Shown in pieces: positions 1-12,200 of a stretch of DNA of 64,000 bases. The DNA lies in assembly GCA_030562195.1 (NCBI GenBank), contig CM060202.1:30304317-30368316 (forward strand), in the 5' to 3' direction. Position 1 is the stretch's first letter. Each line of letters begins with the position of its first letter. The translations under genes were made by a program, and so were the position numbers. The notes under the pieces are model-generated. The model was not told where the DNA came from. It worked only from the letters and a program-made list of their open reading frames with translations, and made no database searches. The stretch is from Nipponacmea schrenckii. Taxonomy: Eukaryota > Mollusca > Gastropoda > Lottiidae.

Positions 1-241
1 AAGTTTTAATAATAAAGTATATATATTGTATTGATATATAGAGAATTGTAAGAAATATATTAAAAAAAATTAAAACCATTACTTTTGCTTTCGTTTATGA
101 TAAATTTCTGTCAGTAGTTTGTGTGATAATGAAGTATATGGGGTAAAAGGAATAGAATGAGGTCTCAGTACACATTTTTTGTTTATAAAACTATGGCGGC
201 AAATCTCTTTCATATTCTGAGTTCCATTAAATCAATAACCA

Positions 242-416
242 TGTTTGCACTTGGCCAAAAAGCCGGCTTTAAGCTAGCTTTTTTGTTTCCACTTGTTAAA
301 TTACCAAACACAAAAAGGGAGGTTTTCAGTTCCCTAACCGTAATGGTTCGGCAATTTGAACAAGTGGAAACACAGAAAAGCTAGATTAAAGCCGTTTTTT
401 GGCCGAGTGGAAACAC
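242..416. mobile_element. Palindromic MITE-like element (about 175 bp)
   Basis: The left half (242-306) and right half (346-416) are imperfect reverse complements over about 65 bp: the outer ends carry TTGGCCAAAAAGCCGG and CGTTTTTTGGCCGAG, the inner parts CCACTTGTTAAATT and AATTTGAACAAGTGG. The arms leave a spacer of about 40 bp. No protein is encoded. It lies about 95 bp past the F-box gene stop codon, so it is probably in that gene's 3' UTR. Confidence 0.6.
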
Positions 417-509
417 GATTAATGTGAAGATGTAATATACTGTTAGGACACAAAACAAGTTTTAAAAACCGATGTCCTTATATGGTATTCACTATAGTTC
501 TCCTTGTAG

Positions 510-3500
510 TCAGGAAGGAATGTTCATAAACTTATCACCATGGTAATTCATTATAATAATATCTGGTTTTTCTTTGACAATATTCTCTAACAGTTCATCA
601 TTAACCTATAATACATAATATATATATCATTCTTTAATATTTTATTACCAAAAGTTGATAACTTTTATCTTTTTCTCTAAAACGGATTTTAATTCTTGTT
701 GGCTTTAGTAGCTGATAGATGTAAGATATTTTTATCGGACTTTATCCCTTATCAGAATTAAAATCTAAACTAGAATTCATCTACAACTGAACAAAATCAC
801 ACAGCACTGATTCAGAAATGTAGACTATCATCACTTCCTGAGCATTATTCAAACAATGCATTCACTCTATGTTTCCACCTTGTTAGGCCTACCTTTGTCT
901 CAGATCACATTTCAACACGTAAATAAAGATCTTATTTAGTTCTTTCATCAAGAATGCATGAAAAATGCCAAAATATAACTGATTTGAATAGAAAATGTCC
1001 TAAATAATAAAATTACACTCAGTCATTTTGGAACTCCAATCAGACATGACTGGCAAATACAGTTAAATCAACAGCCCTGTCTCATCATCCGGGGAATTAA
1101 TTAACTAAGCTTATCATTAATAGAAACATAATTTCAAAAATTACTTACAAAAGAACACTTTTCAAAATCACATAAAACTAGACGAGGCATTTCCTCTGGT
1201 ACACGATGTAAACAGTCACCTCGGATATCTACACCGGCAAATATCATCTCTTCCAACTCACTGAAATAGATTTGTTTTGTTTGAAACTAGAAAAGGTTCT
1301 AGCATCTATCTAGTGATATATTGATAGGTTGCAAGCTGCACTAAGGGCTGGCTTTTGGCGGCACTGTTTAAAATAAATTGAAATTGTGTTCAGTTCAGTA
1401 TGGACCTACCTACAATGATCTACGATAGCTATCAAACTTTTTTCTGATAAATTCCAGCACCAAGATAGGTTGATACGTTTTATTTTACTCCCACACCTGA
1501 AATATAGTCAAAGCAAATTTTACCACATGACATTTAGCACAAAATATATTAAGAAAAGGTGACAAGATTTCAATTTTTGTAAAAGTTTTTGAATATTTGG
1601 TTCAAAAGTAGACAGGACCCGTCCTTTTAGAGAAGTAGGATTCCATAGCACCCAAAAGATATCTCTTGTATTTATAAAATTTGAAGAAAAATCATGTAAA
1701 AGATCATCTGACCATTCGAGCTAAATTTAAAACGAGTTATATTAACTTACTGTTGGACTAGAGAGTGAATTGATTTATCTGACAGATCTGGACATTCTGA
1801 CACGTCCAGCGACTTAATTCCCGATAAATTACAGTTCTTGAAAAATGACAGGAACCCAGACGTCGAGAAACCTGGTCCTTTTCTTAACGTTAAATGTTGT
1901 AAGTTCTTTAATTTCTGAAAAATGAACGACTTTGTCAACAGAATGTGTATTTTAAGTGTATAAAAATTGAATCTACTTTCCTAGAAAAATGTCCATGTCC
2001 CAAGTCCATTGGTATGAAAAACAAAAATCTTCCCTCATTGCACAAAAGATGGCTTCTTAATTGGCTTGAATTAGTGCAGCAAAAATAACTCTACTTTATT
2101 TCAGGTAGGTAAATTGCTTTTATTTTTTCATTGGTCAAATACTTCACAAGTTTTTTTTATTTTCATGGGTGAGAAATATTCTAAGCTGCACCAACCTGAA
2201 AATACTGCAATGATGAATCTGTTAACAGTTCACAGAAGAATATTTGTAAAGTTTGAAGATAAACACAGGTTGACACAAGATACATAGTGTCATCAGAGAG
2301 CTCTTCTCCATCTAATTTTAGAACTTGTAAGAAATTGCAATGTTTGGTTAACAAAACCTCCATAGACCTGAAAATAAAACAGAAAAACCAGGGTAAGTTG
2401 TTCACACGTCCAAAACTCCGAGAGTTGACTCAGGGGTGACACTGGAGTTGCAGAAACCAGTCTTCTCTAGGGTTGAACTCCACTTCGACCCTTGTTCAGT
2501 ATTAACGACCACAGATGCGCCACGTAAGATAATTGCCTGGTTTCATTTTGCTATGAGATTGTCAACTCCTCTCCAGGAAGCTGGTCGGATAAATCAAACC
2601 CAGCCAAGATTTAAAACAACGGCAAAACTCTTTGTTGCCCCAGGATCATTACAATTTCTTAACAAACTTCTAACTCATGGCAGGTTCTTCTGAGGCTCTA
2701 ATCATACCCTGGTTAACTTTATTTTGGGGGTACAAGTCTTACATTTGAGGGACAGATTTGCACAAATTTCTTGACTTTAAGGGAATTGCAAGGATTCTTC
2801 ATGTGTATCATTGCCATGAATGGTTTCTAATTTCACCATTCCAGTGTTCAGGCAGTTGTCTATGGTTACGGAAATTTACAGATACTGACATCACTGTTGC
2901 TAAAGCTTATGACTTATCAGTAGCTTAGGTTTAGTGGAAGTTTAGGAACCACAGACATCTGATTAGAAAATTGGAATGGTATCAATTGATGCTTCCATTA
3001 GACTAGGAAGTTTAGGAATCCTGTTTACAATCTGAGCTTTGGTGGCTCAGTTGGTTAAATCCTTGCTCATTAAACTTCTAGATTTTTAGCCTGGTTTCCC
3101 CTTGTCAGTGATGCAGGTCGGAGAGACTGACATGGAAAAAGCGTTTAGACAATTGAATGGACACCGTGTGCTACAGTCTGTGTACGTTAAAGATCCCTCG
3201 ACAGCTGGAAATCACAAAAAAAGTAGGCTAATTCTGCTGTCCTGGCAAAATTTCCCTCATTGCACACTGCATGGTGTTGCCCCTCTTTTTTGGCCAATTG
3301 ACTACAAACCAGTAGGACGTTAGTCCATTAGGTACAGAAGAGTAGGATGTAAAACTCCATTCATTTCTAAGTATAGATCTGTTTTCATTAGTCCATTAAG
3401 TTGCAGAAAGAAGGAAGTAAAACTCCCTTCATTTCATTTAAAAAGTGATTAAACTGACAGACTTACAGATCAGATATATACAAGATTCCATTGATATCTA

Positions 3501-4376
3501 ACGAATGGATTTCATCCAACTGTCGACTGAGATAAATCAGCTGTTGATCCGTTAGAACACAGTGACTTAGATTCAGATGTTTTAATTGTTTCGCTTCTCC
3601 CAGCATGAGCACAAATCGATCACCAAATTTACACGTACATCCCTCTAAATTCAAGATTCCAGTTTTACCAAATTTTTCACAATTGTATTTAAGCCAATAA
3701 TATCAAAGACACAAAATCCCAGATCTATTTTCTTCAGATTTGGAAGCATGTCTGTCACGACTTTTAAAGTTCCTGATGAAAGGTCTTTGATATTCGACAA
3801 CGTTGAAAGACTTTGAGTTCCTGGAATTTGTTTCAATAATTGACACAAGTCAACTGATGTCTCAATTTCTAAGATTTCCAGATTCACAGACGTCCATAAT
3901 GTAGAATCGAAGGCAAGATACGACCATTTTCTACAAACCTTAGATACAGATGACAACAGACACCTTTGAGAAATGTACGAAAATATTTTGATTGTCATCT
4001 CATCTGGCAGGTAAGAAAATGGCGTCTCTGTCATGTTGGATGATGATGACAATGAAAGTTCTGATGGAATTTTTTCAAATTGGGAACTATTTTCATCTTC
4101 ATTAAATATTGAATGATTTTCTTGATTCAATAGACCATCCTTCAATGATTGTTGTTTGTCATTTATCCCATCTTCAGATGGATTTAGGGTTAAATTTTCA
4201 GCACCCCAGGCAACTAAAGGGTCAGCTGGGGTCCTCACTGTTGTTGTTTGAGTTCCTAAATTAAGAGATGAACTCTGACCCCAAGGGGAAGTCTCATCCC
4301 CCAGAACTAGAGCATCCATCTTTTGAAGAATCATTTCTGTTCCATCCAAGTCCTGTATTTCTAAACCCTCTTCCAT
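510..4376 (-). CDS. F-box and leucine-rich-repeat protein, six exons, one frame break
   Basis: Probable substrate receptor of an SCF (Skp1-Cullin-F-box) ubiquitin ligase: the F-box binds Skp1 and the LRRs would bind the target. Exons (minus): 4376-3467, 2367-2196, 1914-1751, 1496-1410, 1260-1149, 605-510; all introns are GT-AG and phases agree (2,0,2,2,0). About 513 residues. Residues 1-118 are acidic and Ser/Asn-rich without a recognised domain; the F-box is about 119-165 (FSYLPDEMTIKIFSYI, then VCRKW and LW). LRR-like repeats follow (LKKIDLGFC, LKHLNLSHC, LQVLKLDG, LQHLTLRKG, IKRINLSWC). It ends NYHGDKFMNIPS. Exon 1 holds a one-base deletion at about 3652: the LRR reads VKLES then stop, and resumes in another frame as LNLEGC. 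Either a T was lost in the assembly or this allele is broken. I do not recognise the exact FBXL orthologue. The start is the first ATG of a long open exon. Confidence 0.82.
3035..3385 (+). mobile_element. SINE-like repeat, longest copy (family A)
   Basis: It starts with a tRNA-like box-A stretch (TGGCTCAGTTGGTTAAAT) and runs through conserved blocks (GTCAGTGATGCAGGTC, GTTAAAGATCCCTCGAC, TGTCCTGGCAAAATTTCCC) to the tail AGTAGGATGTAAAACTCC. The same blocks recur in both orientations at 7245-7352, 10008-10268, 21755-22000, 23490-23720, 37285-37470, 38325-38415 and 56255-56335. It lies in intron 1 of the F-box gene. There is no coding capacity. SINE is inferred from the box-A start, length and copy number; box B is degenerate. 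Confidence 0.65.
3651..3655 (-). other. Single-base frame break in the F-box/LRR gene
   Basis: On the minus strand the bases read GAATCTTGAATTTAGAG. One extra T would join VKLES directly to LNLEGC, a regular leucine-rich repeat. No intron-sized sequence or GT/AG pair lies here, so a real intron cannot explain the shift. A short T run is a typical place for a sequencing indel, but a genuine frameshift allele is possible. Confidence 0.75.
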
Positions 4377-6232
4377 TTTTTATCACCAATAGAAATATAT
4401 CCTAAAACAAGAAAAATTCATAACTAGAATTGCTTACAATTATGAACGTATTTCGAGAGCCTTAAAATATTATGTAGGCTAAATTTGCAATGACCTACAT
4501 CTAGACAATATATTGAATATCATTTGACCTAGTTTTCAAAGTCATAAAATAATTAGGTCACACCTTCCGTAACGGTTAATGATGGCGAAAATATGAAAAT
4601 TATCAATTTTTGCTGTATTTAAGTACACTTATCTCTATGAATTTTTTAAGTAAGCAAAATTAAAAAATATCTACTCGTAGACAATATATTGAATATTATT
4701 TGACCTAATTTTCAAGGTCATAGATTAAGTGGGTCACACCTTCCGTACCCGTTAAAGTGACCTAATTTTGAAAAAATCGAAATTTAAATAATTCGAAAGA
4801 AAATACGAAATTTGAAAATCGGTCTCCAAGAAAAGGTAGATAATGATCCATTGTATCTATGTGCTAAATTTCATCAAAATCGGTCTATCAGTAGTGTCTG
4901 AATTTCGGATTTAAGAATTGTAACGAAAATTCAAAATGGCGGCCGATATGGCAGCTTGACCTAATTATTTAGGTCAAATCAATTACTATTGACAAGTTAT
5001 TTATAAAACAGTTTTCACTTTTCACCTAGCAGTTATAGACCGGAAGTTACGTAATTACGTCATTTGAGGCTAAACCGGAAGTGGAATTTTTTTTTTCACA
5101 TTTTTTCAAAAATTATAAACATATCGCCTATTAACTGGTAAAGTTTCAAAATTTTACCATTTATATTAAAGGAGAAATCACGGTCTGAAATTTTTGCCGA
5201 TGACCCTTGAATATTGAATTGCAAATCGTGGGTAAAATATTTAACCTAATTGCATAAAACCTATAATTGTTAATTGACAAATACATTGAAGTTTTCAAAT
5301 CTGAAAATCCGGTCAAAATCGAACTGAAAATAAACTTGCTAAAGCAAAAAAACCTAAACTTCCGGTTCTCACTTCCTGTCAGAGATAGAACTTCCGGTTT
5401 TGTTTTATTTGATAATAGAAATCATTCTAAGATCAACTGTAGATTTAGAATTTCTGCACCTTTTACCAGTTTGTCTGCAAACTCATCCAAGAATTACAAA
5501 AAAAAAAAAAAAAAAAAAAATAAAATAATCCGAACGATTACAATACGTTTTCGACCAAAGTCGAAATACGTAATTAATTTATGTGTTTTTTTCTAATCTA
5601 TGACTATGGGCTGAATGTTAGACAGGACCATGTCCTTGTGTATTAGACTTATTTTTCTGACCCTTGAAATAAAGAGTCTATATTTGTCTCTATGGGCTGA
5701 ATGTGAGGGGGGGGGGACTTTAGGGGGGTGAAGGGGGTTTCAGGAGTTGACATCACCATTTAAAGGCAATCAGGAGTAAAACAGGTCCAAATTTGACATT
5801 GAATCCGACTTGACGCCTGAATATATAAAAAAAAAATTATATTTACCAAATTGAACCATAATATTTTTGATCACGATCCCAAATAATTTGTGTTAACTAT
5901 CGTGTTCAGTAACGTTAATGGTGAGTATACCATTTCCACCAATTCTATACGACTGTCAATACAACAACAGTACTACAAATAACAACCCAAAAACAAACAT
6001 ATCGACGATTTGACTCCATGTCCGATTTGACAATAGAAAATCGTTCTGTAAAAATAACGACTTCAAATTCTCCCTGATTTTATTATAATTACCTTTGGTA
6101 TGGTTCCTTACAAGAAGTATTTCATATTTGTTGTTAAAATTCTAAATATGTGGATTTCAGTGGATTAAAAAACTTATGTTAAATTTTGATCTACTTTTGC
6201 GACAATCTCCAACAAACCATTTCATAACAAAC
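4377..6232. other. Divergent intergenic region with duplicated AGGTCA-rich repeats
   Basis: This region separates the F-box gene (minus) from ETFDH (plus) and must hold both promoters. It carries two about 80-bp direct copies (about 4478-4560 and 4665-4745) sharing GACAATATATTGAATAT, TTTGACCTA and CACACCTTCCGTA. A near-palindrome, TTGACCTAATTATTTAGGTC, is at 4957. There is also a 23-base A run at 5499 and a G run at 5708. Much of 4440-5560 looks like an old transposon. I see no clear TATA box and no gene. Confidence 0.5.
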
Positions 6233-9200
6233 ATGGCGTCGTTGTTGAGGTCGCGAATTTCTGTGCAGACTTTAAACTTATGTAAGTATTTCAATTTTTG
6301 AGTTGCAGACGTCAAAACTATTTGTCACATGACTGATGATGTAAAGAATCTGAAATGCTACAATTTGATTCACTAATTTCAGATTTTCATTGAAAATTTC
6401 TTATTCGATGTCAGAAATTTTCAGGATTTGAAGTTTCAACTATTTTGCTCACCTAATTACTAATGAGGGATATTGAACTAGTTTTTGTAGTAAAGGGTCA
6501 TCTTTTGTTATTCAAACTTATTCTGAACACGAAACTGTTCTCTTTTTTTGATCAATGGTTGTGTAAGAGAGAGAGTTGTGTAACTGACACTTGTCAGGTA
6601 AGCAAAACATCAGTCAGGGTCAAAGTCCAAACTAGGCCCTACTAATAGTTGCAAAATTAATGACAATATTACTTACCCTTGACTGAACATAAGACTAATT
6701 AGCCAACTCATTAATATTCAAAATCATTAAAGCCAACATCCCCTTAAATTGAAAAATTAGTCTAGCAGTTGATCTATTCATTAAATGTGTGAAATTCAAC
6801 TAGGCCTATTTTGCTTTCCATTTTTTTAGGAATTTAAATAGTCCTAATTGAAATATCAAAATTTACCTTCCAAAAAAGTGAATAAAAATTAGTGTTCATT
6901 CGTCTTCAAAAATAAAGTACCGGTAAATTACCAAATGAAACAAAAAAAAACGTATATAAATATAAGGTATATTTCTGAATATTTTTTGTGGAAAGCTTTG
7001 GAAGTACAGCTATTCCAATCGTCATGGAGAAAATGGTTAAAAGTACATTGACCCTGATTGAAATTTTTAGGTACCATATTTCAGTATTTTTTGAAGTAAA
7101 AATATGATTCCATTTTCAGCACGTCAATGTTTGTCAGCCCTCTCTCAGCGATGTCAAAGTACACAACAATCCTACCCAGAAATTACCACACATTATACTG
7201 TACACCCCCGAGATAAAGATCCAAGATGGAAAGGTAATATTTCAATATCTATGTCTTGTCCTGGCAAAATTTCCCTTATTGCAAACTGAATGGTGTTGTC
7301 TGTCTTCATTAGGTACAGAAGAGTAGGACATAAACTCCATTTATTTCATTTTATTTTCAATTTTTATATCTCTATTTGTCAATTTTTTAATTATTTATAA
7401 ATCATTAAAATAATCAACATTTTATTTTGTATGTCAGAATTAAGGCCTTTTGTCCGGAATTTAAATATGGTCAAATCCAGATTTTTAGGAATCTAATTGG
7501 ATAATAAAAAGAACTAAATATAAAATCAAGTTTAGTGACTGATCACTCAAATGACTGGAACACTAAAATTGTCTTCACTTTGTTTAGCTTAAGGCCACTG
7601 ATCTAATCCTTTATAAAGATTTTAATTTCAAATGCTCTTGGTTATATTTCAGATATTGATTTTGAGAGGTTTGCAGATGAAGTTGATGTTTGTATAGTGG
7701 GAGGGGGACCAGCTGGTTTATCTGCTGCTATCAGACTCAAACAATTAGCCAATGAACAGAGCAAGGAGTTGAGAGTGTGTGTGGTGGAGAAGGCTGCTGA
7801 AATAGGTCTGTTTTATGATTTACTGAAACTTTAACATGTGCTTGCAAGATATGGCGCTGTTTGTGGTTCAAAAAAGAATCCAAAATCCAATACATTTAAT
7901 CCTAGCAAGGCCAAAATAGAAAAGATTCAATAAGATAGGAGATATTATATGTAAAAATACTTTGATTTTATAACATTAGTCACTTCTAACTTTGAAATGA
8001 CAAAGTGATTTTAAGAATCTATACAATCGGATCCTATTTTGAACCACATTCAGCGCCATATAGCAAGAAACCTTCTTTAAAAAGCAGATAAAACAATTGA
8101 TCAAATAGGGTAACAGTCAATTCAATTATATTGATTTACTGGTAACTGAAGTGAATCCAAATCAATATTTCTGATTCAGATGACTGTGTTTATTGTGACT
8201 ATTCATTGAGTATCTTATCATATTGACTGTTTCAGGAGGTCACACACTGTCAGGAGCCTGTCTGGAACCTCACGCTCTAGAAGAATTATTCCCAGACTGG
8301 AAAGAGAGAGGGGTATGTATTACTTCTTTATTATCAAAATATTCAGATTTTTCTAACAACTTCTTCTAGTTTACCCTCAGCTCATTTTAATAAGGCATTT
8401 GTAAATCATGTTGATCAGATGTCGTTCCCTGTATCAGAGTTTCAAACAGTTTCAACATGTTAACCTGATATAGAATGAAACTGGATGTTTGATCTATGAA
8501 ATAAACCAGTCAAGTTGTGTCTTGGAAGAAACTAAACTGTTACATTCAGATCAATAGAATGTTAGCGTGTTCCACTGTTATTGTAAGAGAACTATTTTAT
8601 TGCAGGCTCCCCTCAAAACACCAGTAACACATGACCAATTTTCATTTTTAACAGAGAAAGGTCGTTATAATATTCCTGTTTTACGAGGTAAGTTCTTTTA
8701 TTAAATCACAGATTCTTCTCCGCAATCAAAAGTTGTGAAAAACTACATAATATATGAAAAATACATCTATGTGTTTGCTTCATAATTAAATTACAGACAC
8801 AATTTTATGGTATACTTCTCCTGTGTTTTATGGTACACTTGTTGTGTAGAAAGTGTAAATTGTTGAAACGTTGTGTATAATAAGACAAAAGACGCCCCGA
8901 AAATTGTGTACACTTATTTTAATTTATTTATTTTAAAATTGTACAATATTGTTACTAGCATTATGTAACCTACTGCTTGGAATGAAAGTGTTTGCTTTTA
9001 TTGATATTGAAAATATATCGCTTTAAAGAAGAAAAAGGGGAAAGAAATATAAACTAACTATTTCTGTTACCTGGTTATTTTCAGGAATGCCGATCTATAA
9101 CCATGGTAACTATATAGTAAGATTAGGTAATGTTGTACGCTGGCTAGGACAACAGGCAGAGGAACTAGGCGTTGAGATTTACCCTGGCTATGCTGCCTCC

Positions 9201-12200
9201 GAGGTAAGTTATAAACCAAGTTGATTCCTAGGTATTAAGGATAAGACTTGCACACTAAAATCTTTGTGTGAGTGACCACGTAAATTAAAATGTTTCCCGA
9301 CGGGTTTTTCCAGACGTGATCTGATATCCAATAAGTATTCAGTGATTTTCTCAGTGAGACTTCTTTTAGTCTGATTTATGTTAGTTTATTTTGTAGGTTT
9401 TGTATCACGAAGATGGCAGTGTAAAAGGTATAGCAACTAATGATGTAGGAATAGCCAAGGATGGATCCCCCAAGGTAAAATATCTTTTTTTGATGTCTCA
9501 TTTTCACTTGTATTAGGGGCCATGTTTAGTTTTTCAGTCATCTGGAAAATTATTCTTGATTGGTCAATCACCAAAATTGATTTTAGATTAGTTTTGTTAT
9601 CCAATCAGATTACTGTATTTTTTGAAAGTTAAGTTTTTGGGATAAATGCCCCATCCTCGATACCAACTCTTTATTGTCTTTATGGTTTGATTTCAAACAA
9701 TCAGGAAAGAAACCTTTTTTGTTTTTCAGGATTCGTTTGAACGAGGTATGGAATTACACGCTAAAGTGACAATGTTTGGTGAAGGTTGCCATGGTCACCT
9801 AGCTAAACAACTTTATAACACTTTAGACCTTCGTAAAGACTGTCAACCACAGACTTATGGGATAGGATTGAAGGAATTGTGGGAAATAGATCCAGCGAAA
9901 CATGAACCAGGGAGAGTTGAACATACTGTCGGCTGGCCTTTTGTAAGTTATTTTAATTTAATACCATCAGAGATCGAGATGCAGTTTCTGATATTCAGTC
10001 CAGTTTTAAACTTGTCAGTGATGCAGGTCAGAGGGACTGACATGGTAAAAGTGTCTAGTTTTTCAGATGGGATAACAACCCGAGGCCCTGTGTGTTACAG
10101 GCTGTGCGTGTTAAAGATTCTTGATAGTTGGAAATCGCAAAAAAAAGAGTAGGCTAATACTGCTGTCCTGGCAAAATTTCCCTCATTGCACACTGCATGG
10201 CGTTAAACCCGTCTTTATAAACCCATAAGTGCAGAAGACTAGGGTGTAAAACTCCATTCATTTCATCTTCTAAATCAATGAATCTAAATAATCCTACTGT
10301 CTTGTCAGAAGAAAGCTCTACAGTTGAAGGAAAGTAAGTCCATTCAGTTGTATCAGGTATTCCAAGTAATGTCAGTGATTCTGTATTCAGTGATTCTGTA
10401 TTCAGTGATTCTGTGTTCAGTGTTTCTGTATTCAGTGATTCTGTATTTTAGGATAAGAATACATACGCTGGCACGTTTCTATATCATCTGGGAGAAGATG
10501 CACCACTAGTGTCTGTTGGAATGGTGGTAAGTGGTCTACCTTCTGTTTATTTCATTGTCTACTCTTAATTTGGATAGGATTTGAACGACATTTAGAAGTG
10601 GAGAACCAATATATGAAAGAACACAAGAGAATATATTATGTATAACACTTCTTTTATAGCAAGGAATATTTTCATTCCAATATTTATTTCCAGGTGGGTC
10701 TGGATTATTCCAATCCTTATATCAGTCCATTCAAAGAGTTCCAGAGATTTAAGCACCATCCATCAATAGAACCGATATTCCGAGGTGGAAAGAGAATAGG
10801 ATATGGTGCCAGAGCTTTGAATGAAGGTGGATTTCAGGTAAGTTTGGTATTAGGCAGTAGTTAATATAGGGACTAGTGTTTTAAATATTTGAGATGTTTG
10901 TAAGAACAGTATTTCAGATTTAAATTCTGAAAAGGGTTAATGGTAGCTACAAGGTACAATGTGTATAGATGAGCTGTTTTTATTGTCCTTGACCTATTAG
11001 TTTCTATATAAGGCCCTTTGAGATGGTGACGTCATCAAACAGTGAATTTTAATGGAATTACAGGAACAACAGACGTCTGATTATAAATGCAATGATGTAA
11101 ATTAATGTTATCAGTGACCTGACTACATAACAAATTTTTTAAAACTTCTTTACATTCCTTTAATGATCCAATACAGTATTTTATTATTATTGTTTTATTT
11201 ATTATTATTATTATTATTATTAGATAAGTATGTGATACGCTTCATATGGCCCTGGGTTATCAGTTTGAAGGTCATCACTATCTCAAGGCCACTGTTTGTG
11301 TATATGATATAGATAATTAGATGATGTTAAACCAAGGTTAATTAAAACACCTATATACATTGTAGTCTATTTATATCTGAATGAAGCTTGTTAAAAGAAT
11401 GTGGTTTATTTAATTGTTTGTTTTATCATCTGAGAGAACTTAACTCTACCTAACTATAGTACTTATTATATACCCACATATATATACTGTATCAATCTGT
11501 CTGTCTTATCTGTCTATCATCTATCTGTCTGTTTACCTTACCATCTGTTTGTCAGATCATCTATCTCACTATCCTACCATCTATGTGTCTATTCAACCAA
11601 CTGTCTTTCAGACATTCTGTCTCTGCTTGTCTATCTGTTTGTCTGTCTTTCTGTCTATTCAACCATCTTGATTCAACAGTTCATTGTGTTGGATGTTAAC
11701 AGATTCTATACTTTCGAGAATTTTCAGAATCTGATTTTCATTGTCCAATATTTTCAGAGTTTACCGAAGTTAACCTTCCCTGGTGGCTGTTTGATTGGTT
11801 GCAGTCCTGGCTTTATGAACGTACCGAAGATTAAAGGTACCCATAATGCAATGAAGAGTGGTATGGTAGCAGCAGAATCTGTCTTTGAAACAATTTTTAA
11901 CGAAGATTTAGTAGCTAAGTCACCAACTAAAGGTAATGTTCAAATCAGTTTAATTGACTTAGGAATTTTTCAACAAATAAGAACCAGAGTTATTGCCCTT
12001 GATGCCATGTTTACCTCCTTGATTGACATCAAAATTCATCAGACTCCAAAGTGTGCTTATGATTACAAATTATTATCAGTGAACGTTCTTGAGCTGTGAT
12101 TTTATTTATAGTTTGAGATATATTTATAGATTGCGGCCATTTCACAATCCCAATAAATTATTGTTTACTCTCAAATGTGCCGTCTGATTGAAATACTAAT

